The position numbers and the translations under genes are program-made. A model generated the notes under the pieces. That model was not told the DNA's origin, did not search any database, and saw only the letters and a list, made by a program, of their open reading frames with translations. This document shows positions 56,976-64,000 of a DNA stretch of 64,000 nt, in pieces; the stretch's first letter is position 1, and every line of letters starts with the position of its first letter. Source of the DNA: Takakia lepidozioides (lineage: Eukaryota > Streptophyta > Takakiopsida > Takakiales > Takakiaceae); the NCBI GenBank assembly GCA_030704615.1, contig CM060733.1:2418001-2482000 (forward strand), in the 5' to 3' direction.

Positions 56976-59730
56976 ATTCAACAGTTTGATTTTGAGGTGA
57001 GCACGTTTCAATTTACTAATATATTACAATAGTAGAGATTTATATTATAAATATAATGATGAACTGTAATAGAAATGTCAAAACTCATAATATTGGATTT
57101 TTGTTTTTTTATATTTTGGATATTTCAGAATATGTATTTATTAATATATTATAAATACATATCAACAAACTCTATGATTGAATATACTAGATGTATGTAT
57201 ATCTCTTTAGTTTCTATAATGTTCAAGTATTTTTGAGTTTATTTGCTAAGATTTTGAATTACCTTTATAGATGGCATCCTTGACAGAATCGCTCACAGGA
57301 GCCATAAAATGAAGGGGCTCTTAATTACGTCAACTCTAGTCGAAGTTTTTTTCATTCTAGTGACAACTAAAGGTCGGAAACTATTTTTAGTGATTAGGGT
57401 GTCATAGTCAGGCGAGAATTATTTGCACTCTTCCTTTACTTTCCACACAATATTTTCAATAGTAGAGTTTGAAACACTTGATAACTGTACTAATTGTCTC
57501 GTAATGACTCAAAAATTAAGTACTAGATCACACCAATTCGGGATCTCAACTCCGGCTGGGCTGGATCTCTAACATGCAAACGACCCTCGTTGTCTTACAA
57601 TAGACATTGAGTTACGGTCCATAAAACCTAAAATAATCCAAGGTGGTCATCACCTCCACAGTTGGAGCGTGCAGACTAATAAACGAGAAATCCAAATCAT
57701 AACTTTGAAAAACTCAAAAAAGAAAAACAGAGATCTGTACAGGCAGACTCAACAGACATGGCAGAACGTCCTTAACGATGTTGCAATTGCCCTCTTAGTT
57801 GCCAGATTACTGACCAATTTCTCAACAAGTTCAAGTGTTTTATCATTTTGAATGGACCTGAAACTTTTCATGGCTTGCACATGTGATCTACCTCTAGCAA
57901 TTTACCTCAGTGTCTGCATGTGTTCATAGAGAAGATTAAATTGTGTTTTTAATCAAAGAACATTAATATATGAACGTGGTTAAATCAAGTGAATCAATTA
58001 TTTTCAGATTTGAGACTTGTCGTGATCCGCTATTAAAATGGAATTGGCAAAGACTTTAATCCAAATATTAGATCTAGAGACTAGAATGAATTTGAGTCTC
58101 TTGAACATTCCCAGTTTGTACCTGCTGGATGGGATTGCCTACAAACATAATATCGTGCAAGTTTGATTTTAAACCAGATTTCTAGTCTCCCTCTCATCCT
58201 GGCTTTGTTTATTCGTTGTACGAGTCATGTCCCTCATTACGATCTTTGGGCTATCTTCATGCATATCGACGTTATATATGAGCGCGAGCGGCCCTTACTT
58301 TCCTCTCATCTAGTCCCCAAAACGTTCATGTATACCAATGAACCTTGTAGCACTAAAGCTGCAGCCACCAACCTCCCTCCATGATTTCTTCAACTTGAGC
58401 AAGTCTACTGATTAAGTTGCTCATCTCCGAAATCGTCACTAGTTGCTTTAAGTAAATGATTTTCTAAACTTCTAGATCCTCATAATCGCTGAGGCGGGCA
58501 AACTGTTGTACATCTGGCCATTTCAATTGCCAACACACATGCGCATATTCGCTCAAGGAAAAAAATTGAAGCAACTAGAACTTAGACAATCCTGAAAACA
58601 TTGATAGATCTGCACAACACTTGGGGTTCAAAAGCATACATAGAATTTGAAAACCCTCACATGACAGACTGCATTCATGACTGTAAGAGATCGTATTAAC
58701 GAAGCGATTTAACTTGATTTGAACGGAGCGAGATCATATTAAAGAATTTTCAATTCTGCATCATGATACAGGAGGACCCCCGAAGCAACGCCCAAACAAA
58801 CAATATATGTATACATGACCCAGTACTTGTGATCATATATATAGAAGTTGATCAGCTGTGCTTTATGGTCCTTCATCAGATCAGTAAACTGAGCAAAAGT
58901 TCTGGTACATGCTCTTATTCGAACCAATCAACAAACTGACGAGACACGCTGGGAGAGAAAAGAAGGAACACAGATAGAAAAGAGAAGTACAGGCAAGCAG
59001 ACGTAGGCCTTAACACTCCATTTGAATCGCGATTTCTCTGTACCTAGTCAGCGCGACATGTCACACATGCACGTACACAAGTATGAACATAATTCTTTTC
59101 CACATTCACACATGCGACTCGACAACTCTCTCTCCAATATTCGTTCTGATGATAACCAAACAAGCTGCAACTCTGTTGCGAACTCAATGAGTAACGAAAA
59201 TTAGTTCTTGCATCTTTCACCTTGAGATAATAATTCATATTCCAGTAAATCACCATCAGTTTTCACAACAGGTCGACCAACTTTATTTTCATTTAAAAAA
59301 CAAGAGTGTTATTTGTCATTCTCATTCAATCAGACCGGTTATGCAAGGCACCATCGCATCTGTTACGCTTTATTAGAATGCATTCATTACACAATTATCA
59401 TCTTCCCAAATCCCACTAACCATACTCAAACGTTCAACCATGTCGAATTTTGTGTGACTCAGGGGTTATGGACCAAATCAAATCAAATTGGTTATGAGAG
59501 CCTTGTACCCATACACGGTCCTTTCAATCAAAAATCCCCATTCATATGGGTCATTGCCGAAGCGTGGAACTGAACCAAGGTGTTAGCTTGGCAACCATGA
59601 AATCATGGGAGCGATGTCATTTCACCACATGAATTGATTTGATTAATAAGTACAAAGTAAAGAAGGATCTACCACGCACATTGTGCTACACGTCATCATC
59701 ATTGACATGTCATCATCGTCATTTTTAAGC
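56976..59730. other. AT-rich intergenic region, nothing recognised
   Basis: Only short open frames. No conserved motif or repeat family was identified. Confidence 0.4.
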
Positions 59731-60250
59731 TTGTCGTGCGCATACATATCGCTACACAACTACATCGCTGTCCAAACCACACCACACATATATGCACAAT
59801 AAAGTAGTCTGCCACAATAAAACCAACGAACACACTGGTTACACAAAACATGAAAACCAAACCATCACTCTTTAAAACAGTAGTCGAGCCAGGGGCACCC
59901 CAAGCTATGGGGACTCCACCCCACAACAACCTACACTCCCATCATGAGTACACTCAGACCTAAACGCATGCAGGAGTTCGGTCGCGCAGGCTCAACTCGA
60001 GAAAGATGAGCCGCGCGACTGCCGCTCTCGTGAAGATAAGACGGACCAGGTGTCAAACTAAACTTGACACCTGATTTAACACTTGACCTAAATCCAAGTG
60101 TTAAATACAAATAACTAGTTTTATTCTAGCTGTTTTCACACTGTGCTTATTTAACTTGACAGCTGTCGTGCGCATACATATCGCTACACAACTACATCGC
60201 TGTCCAAACCACACCACACATATATGCACAATAAAGTAGTCTGCCACAAT
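59731..60250 (-). repeat. 3' terminal sequence of the second Ty3/gypsy element
   Basis: On the minus strand the polypurine tract (AGGGGGG, near 60252-60258) is followed by about 84 bases TGTGGCAGAC...GCGCACGACA (60250-60167). Next come GC and TGTCAAGTTA (the 5'-type terminus), and at the far end a second copy of the 84-base block (about 59818-59731). Two inverted repeats lie at 60047-60073 and 60075-60105. It looks like an element end joined to an LTR-like unit. Confidence 0.65.
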
Positions 60251-60508
60251 CGCCCCCCTAGCTGGTGGATAGGTCCCTCTACCTCCAGATAGCTACAAGA
60301 TGTAATAGCCACAGCCGTACTAAGTCCTCTATCACTGTCCCTATTGTACTCAAACTCTATAGACCAAGAGGCCGGGTACAAGAGTAGCCCCATCGTTAGT
60401 CGCCGTCTTGCAATCTATGAACTTGAGCCAAGATCTCGTGTGTTCAAGGTCTCCTAGTAGCTGGGTCTTGCGTTTCTTGTTAACCTCCCATGGTTGTATC
60501 CACTCCCA

Positions 60509-63049
60509 CTATCCAATGCAATGTGGACATAACCAATCCCCATCCGGAACCATCTCAAGAGGTGGAGTCAAGCATCCCATATGCCAACCTCTAGAGCACC
60601 GATCACATACCAGCATGGTGGCTGCCCCTTTAGCAGACCCACACAACATGCACCTCAAACCTGCAGATACCACTGCCAGGTTTGGGTCAATCCTGCCATC
60701 GACATTCGGAAGGTGACATGGCGCACAATTACGCACATGGTCCTTCCAAGTGATGCCATCCCGACCCTCCAAGACCAAGACGCCTGAGGGCAAGACCTCT
60801 CGAACCCTCAAAATAACACGTCCTGCAGTCACATCCAGGGTCGTAGGAGCAGTCTGCTGCAGATAGACATAGTCACCAGGGTTGAATCTCCGAACCCCAG
60901 GACGATAGCCCCCACCACGTATGGTAGCATACCTCAACGTATCACGGTGTTGTGCAATGGCAAGGTTCTCGAAAGCCATGGGCATGACTCTCTTGAACAA
61001 CTCTGCACGCTGCTCACATGCACGTGCCCACACGTCCGGATCGTCAAGGTTAAGAACTGTAGCAGCTTCTCTGCGAATGGATGTAGGCAAATCCGGCTCT
61101 CGGCCAAAGAGAAGAAAGTATGGTGAGAAAGAGGCAAGTGATGCTTGCTTGCTGAACCTGTAGCCCATGGCTAACCAGGGTAACTGAAGGTCCCAATCTC
61201 CTAGGTGTCCCTTCTGCAAGCCATACTTGCGCAAACCCCTCTTTACTGTCTGAACAACTCTCTCTGCCAAGCCATCAGCTTCAGGATGATCCCGAGAAGT
61301 GGTGCGGTGGTCTATCAAGGCTTTGTCACACAAAGCCTGAAACTCCCCCAAGAACTCTCTCCCTTGGTCCGTGAGTACCTCAGCTGGAGCACCGAATCGG
61401 CTAAGCACACAATCCAGGAATGCATACGCAGCTCCCTCACTAGCCTTATCAGGCAATGGAACCAATTCAATCCACTTGGAGAAGTGCTCCACCATCACCA
61501 ACACGTACTTGTTGTGGCGCATGGTCAGTGGCAACGGCCCTGCGAAGTCAAGACTCCACCTGTAGCCCAATCCCATGATCGGAAGAGGGTGCAATTGTGG
61601 AGTAGGGGCGTTGAATGAAGCACGCACCCTGTCACACACCATGCACCTAGCCACAAATTGTTGCACCTCTGTGTGCATACCACGCCACCAATACTGCCCC
61701 TGCAGTAGACTATGAGTGCGTCGCACCCCAAAATGCCCCAACTCCTCATGGGCATGCCGCACTAACCGGGCCCGCTGTGTTGGGTGAGGCACAATCCTCA
61801 CTCGACCATCCTCCCACACTCGGAGCAGGTGTGTCCCCTCCCACCTGAACCTCTTGGCTCGTTGTAGGATCCGATCCCTCTCCTTGGCAGTCATAGTGGC
61901 TGCCGTGTCTCCACTGCGGAGGTAGTCCAACACAACTGAATCCTCATGTATATCTTTGGCGCCACCCTGCTCATTGCTGGCCTCAGGGTCCTCAGACACT
62001 TGATCTACAGTCATCCCTGTTGTAGGTCCAACCTGGCCTTCCGCTGCCAAGATACACAGAAATGCAGATGCATGCCATCCGGGCACCATCTCCTCGTCCG
62101 TCTCACCATGCCACCGAGCTCCAGTGTCATCCTGCTGGCTCGTGCATGGATTGCGACTCAACCCATCTGCATTTCGATTGACCAAACCCGGTCGATGCAC
62201 CACCTGAAAGTCATACTCTTGAAGGATGAGTGCCCACCGTGCAAGCTTCCCCGTAAGCTTGTCTGACTCCATCAACCACTTGAGTGGTTGGTGATCCGTG
62301 ACAAGGGTGAAGAGATTGCCGTATAGATAGCACCTGAAGTGTGCCACGGCCCACACTGCAGCTAAGCATTCTCCCTCATATGAGCTATACTTAGACTCTG
62401 CAGCATTGTTCGAGCGACTAGCATAAGCCACTACGAACTCTCTTCCCTCATCATCCACCTGTGTGAGCACCGCTCCAAGCCCCAGCATGCTCCAATCTGT
62501 ATGCAGCTGAAAAGGACGCCCCCTGATAGGTCGTCTCAAGATGGGCGCCGAGGTCAACCTCGCCTTGAGCTCTTGAAAAGCTTGTTCTTGCTCATCTTCC
62601 CACTGCCACTCCTGGTCCACCTTGGTCAGCTTGGTTAGAGCCTTTGCAATGGCACTAAATCCCTTAACAAACCGTCTGTAATAGTTTGCTAACCCCATGA
62701 AAGCTCGAACTCGGCTCACATCCGTGGGACGTGGAACCTGTGCAATGGACTCTACCTTAGTCTGCTGTACCCCCAATCCTCCAGGATATATCATGTGACC
62801 CAGGTACTCAATCTGGTTGTGGAAAAACTTGCACTTGCCCGGATGTAACTTCAATCCGTGCGTCCTCAAGCGCTCAAATACCCCCTGAAGGTGTCTCTCA
62901 TGCTCCTCCACCGCAGCACTAAAGATGATGATGTCATCTATGTAGCACCGAGCAAACTCCACCCCTGCTAGAATCCTGTCCATGACTCTTTGAAACTCAG
63001 CGGGAGCGTTTTTAAGCCCAAATGGTAAGAACCGCCATGGTATAGGCAA
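60509..63049 (-). CDS. RT (from the catalytic region), RNase H, integrase and PHD finger of the second element
   Basis: 846 uninterrupted residues: RT with CYIDDIIIFS, RNase H (LHTDWSMLGLGAVL, YEGECLAAVWA, LVTDHQPLKWL), the integrase zinc region (HAHEELGHFGVRRTH, CMVCDRV), its catalytic core (LDFAGPLP, VLTDQGREFLGEF, DGLAERVVQTVKRG), a basic C-terminal region with PGDYVYLQQTAP, then a PHD finger (CMLCGS ... LVCDRCSRGWHMGC ... DWLCPHC) just before the stop. All catalytic residues are present. A 1-base deletion near 63042 separates this frame from the RT N-terminal part. Confidence 0.92.
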   Translation of the reverse strand: MPIPWRFLPFGLKNAPAEFQRVMDRILAGVEFARCYIDDIIIFSAAVEEHERHLQGVFERLRTHGLKLHPGKCKFFHNQIEYLGHMIYPGGLGVQQTKVESIAQVPRPTDVSRVRAFMGLANYYRRFVKGFSAIAKALTKLTKVDQEWQWEDEQEQAFQELKARLTSAPILRRPIRGRPFQLHTDWSMLGLGAVLTQVDDEGREFVVAYASRSNNAAESKYSSYEGECLAAVWAVAHFRCYLYGNLFTLVTDHQPLKWLMESDKLTGKLARWALILQEYDFQVVHRPGLVNRNADGLSRNPCTSQQDDTGARWHGETDEEMVPGWHASAFLCILAAEGQVGPTTGMTVDQVSEDPEASNEQGGAKDIHEDSVVLDYLRSGDTAATMTAKERDRILQRAKRFRWEGTHLLRVWEDGRVRIVPHPTQRARLVRHAHEELGHFGVRRTHSLLQGQYWWRGMHTEVQQFVARCMVCDRVRASFNAPTPQLHPLPIMGLGYRWSLDFAGPLPLTMRHNKYVLVMVEHFSKWIELVPLPDKASEGAAYAFLDCVLSRFGAPAEVLTDQGREFLGEFQALCDKALIDHRTTSRDHPEADGLAERVVQTVKRGLRKYGLQKGHLGDWDLQLPWLAMGYRFSKQASLASFSPYFLLFGREPDLPTSIRREAATVLNLDDPDVWARACEQRAELFKRVMPMAFENLAIAQHRDTLRYATIRGGGYRPGVRRFNPGDYVYLQQTAPTTLDVTAGRVILRVREVLPSGVLVLEGRDGITWKDHVRNCAPCHLPNVDGRIDPNLAVVSAGLRCMLCGSAKGAATMLVCDRCSRGWHMGCLTPPLEMVPDGDWLCPHCIG

Positions 63050-63654
63050 TCCTTCCCGTGCTCATTGATCCCCCAGAATGCCGTCTTTTGCTTATCCGCC
63101 TCCTTGATCGGCAACTGGTGATATCCGGATCGTAAATCCAACGTGCTAAAGACCTTGGAATGCCCAATGGCATCAAAGATCTCCTCTGGTGTTGGCATGG
63201 CATACCTATCGGACTTGGTCTGACGATTTACAGGCCGGTAATCACCGCACATACGTCTCTCCGTCCAATTGCCATAGACATCCTTCTTAGCTGGCATCAC
63301 TGTGGCTGAAGCATACTCTCCACCAGAGAGCTCCACCAAACCTGCCTCCCAGAGATCTTGAGTCCTCATCTGAATCAAAGACCTCTCCATGTCACTGTAT
63401 CTATAGGGTCTCCGAAAGATTGGCGTATCAGTGGCCAACTCAATACGGATCTCTTGACCCTTCAGTGCTCCCAAGTCCTTCAAACTGAAGGCAAAGCAAT
63501 TCCTGTAAGCCCTCAGGAACCGCCGTATACGTCGTCTCTCTCCTCCGGTGACAATGGGTCCAATGTCAGGCTCCCAATTGTCCTCCGTAACTGCAACCTT
63601 AAGTCCAGTGGGCTTAGAGGTAGAGGACCCGTCCCGTAGAGGTTCCCGTGGTTG
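63043..63654 (-). CDS. RT N-terminal region of the second element, directly after the leaky stop
   Basis: It runs in frame from the codon after TAG 63655-63657 through PTGLKVAV, GGERRRIRRFLRAYRNCFAF and LSGGEYASATVMPAKKDVYG to the frame shift at about 63042. The first in-frame ATG is at 63388-63390, 88 codons in. The amino acids of this ATG-less stretch are nearly identical in both copies, so they are translated or were until recently. Confidence 0.85.
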
Positions 63655-63657
63655 CTA
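63649..63657 (-). promoter_or_regulatory. Candidate stop-codon readthrough site (UAG CAA CCA)
   Basis: TAG is at 63657-63655, CAA at 63654-63652 and CCA at 63651-63649 on the minus strand. This matches UAG-CARYYA. The aligned site in the other copy is UAA CAA CCA (7313-7321). Confidence 0.65.
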
Positions 63658-64000
63658 TGCTGCAACCTCTTGAGCAGTACCCCCTTCCTGCTCAGTCAAT
63701 GACAAGGCCTCATCCTGCCCCATCATTTCATCATTGAGAACCTCCTCATCCCGAGAAGAATCCCCAACCTCATCCATCACAGCTGCCTTCGCTGCCAACT
63801 CCCTCTGAACCTCGAGCACCTCCCACATGTGCCATGGATGTCTACACCTCGTGGTCCTCACCGGCTCGCCCCCACTCGCTGCCTGTACCGTCTCGGTAGG
63901 CAGAGAGACCGTCAAGGGAAGTGCACTCCGCACTCTACGTTGCTCAGCCATAGCCAAGCTGACAATCCAGGTCAAGCAATTGAGATCCATTGCTTGCCCC
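63655..64000 (-). CDS. Methyltransferase C-terminus and linker of the second element (cut by window edge)
   Basis: At the window end the minus strand reads AMDLNCLTWIVSLAMAEQRR, the last part of the methyltransferase as in 6970-7040. An acidic linker of about 90 residues follows (EVGDSSRDEEVLNDEMMGQD) up to TAG 63655-63657. At the position where the first copy has TAG (7055), this one has TTG, so the frame is open. Confidence 0.85.
   Translation of the reverse strand, partial: GQAMDLNCLTWIVSLAMAEQRRVRSALPLTVSLPTETVQAASGGEPVRTTRCRHPWHMWEVLEVQRELAAKAAVMDEVGDSSRDEEVLNDEMMGQDEALSLTEQEGGTAQEVAA

Larger units (their letters stand above)
59731..64000 (-). mobile_element. Ty3/gypsy retrotransposon with methyltransferase and PHD finger, better preserved copy (partial)
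   Basis: The minus strand carries, from the window end inward: the methyltransferase tail, a linker, stop, RT, RNase H, integrase, PHD finger, polypurine tract and terminal repeats. Gag, protease and the methyltransferase core must lie beyond 64000. Only one frame shift (near 63042) was found in the 3.4 kb of coding sequence, so this copy is much younger than the one at 224-10862. Confidence 0.9.

Noticed and set aside
58739-58927. Small minus-strand frame with a hydrophobic segment
   Set aside because: Surroundings are AT-rich non-coding DNA and there is no second line of evidence.

Overview
This is a nuclear fragment of a land plant. The evidence is spliced genes with GT-AG introns, PPR/DYW fragments, a plant-type plastid TilS, a formin fragment, CACTA and hAT DNA transposons, tRNA-derived SINEs and Ty3/gypsy elements. 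The kind of PPR fragments and an embedded DNMT3-like (non-permuted) methyltransferase make me lean to a seed-free plant (fern, lycophyte or bryophyte). That placement is an inference with modest confidence.

Region 1-22.6 kb is one nested stack of mobile elements. The oldest layer is a minus-strand non-LTR retroelement with an N-terminal C2HC zinc finger, a reverse transcriptase and a C-terminal restriction-like endonuclease (R2-like). It is cut into four pieces (1-223, 10867-12451, 18498-18840, 21279-~22590) by three insertions. These are a Ty3/gypsy element at 224-10862, a CACTA element at 12452-18497 (duplication TGG), and a gag-only LTR element at 18841-21273 (duplication GTCCG). Removing either of the last two puts the RT frame back together exactly.

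The Ty3/gypsy family is the highlight. Its polyprotein runs gag, protease, C5-cytosine DNA methyltransferase, a linker, a stop codon, RT, RNase H and integrase, with a PHD finger at the C terminus. A second, much better preserved copy lies on the minus strand from 60 kb to the window end. Both copies have an in-frame stop between methyltransferase and RT (UAA in one, UAG in the other), each followed by CAA CCA, which fits the CARYYA readthrough context. Neither has an in-frame AUG for more than 80 codons downstream. The element therefore appears to carry a DNA-methylation writer and a chromatin reader, and probably controls pol output by stop-codon readthrough.

The CACTA element carries pieces of host genes: two FH2 exons of a formin and PPR sequence.

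Region 22.7-31 kb has a short-chain dehydrogenase gene (three exons identified, plus) and an unrecognised ankyrin-like 636-residue protein (minus). Region 31-39.9 kb is repeat-rich and holds SINE, PPR, R2-like, hAT and LINE remnants, then DYW and F-box/kelch pseudogenes. Region 39.9-52 kb holds an intact intronless tRNA(Ile)-lysidine synthase gene and a gene of at least 17 exons for a LisH-CTLH-WD40 protein, both minus. Region 52-60 kb has SINE and hairpin elements, a small two-exon gene, a TIR element and AT-rich non-coding DNA.
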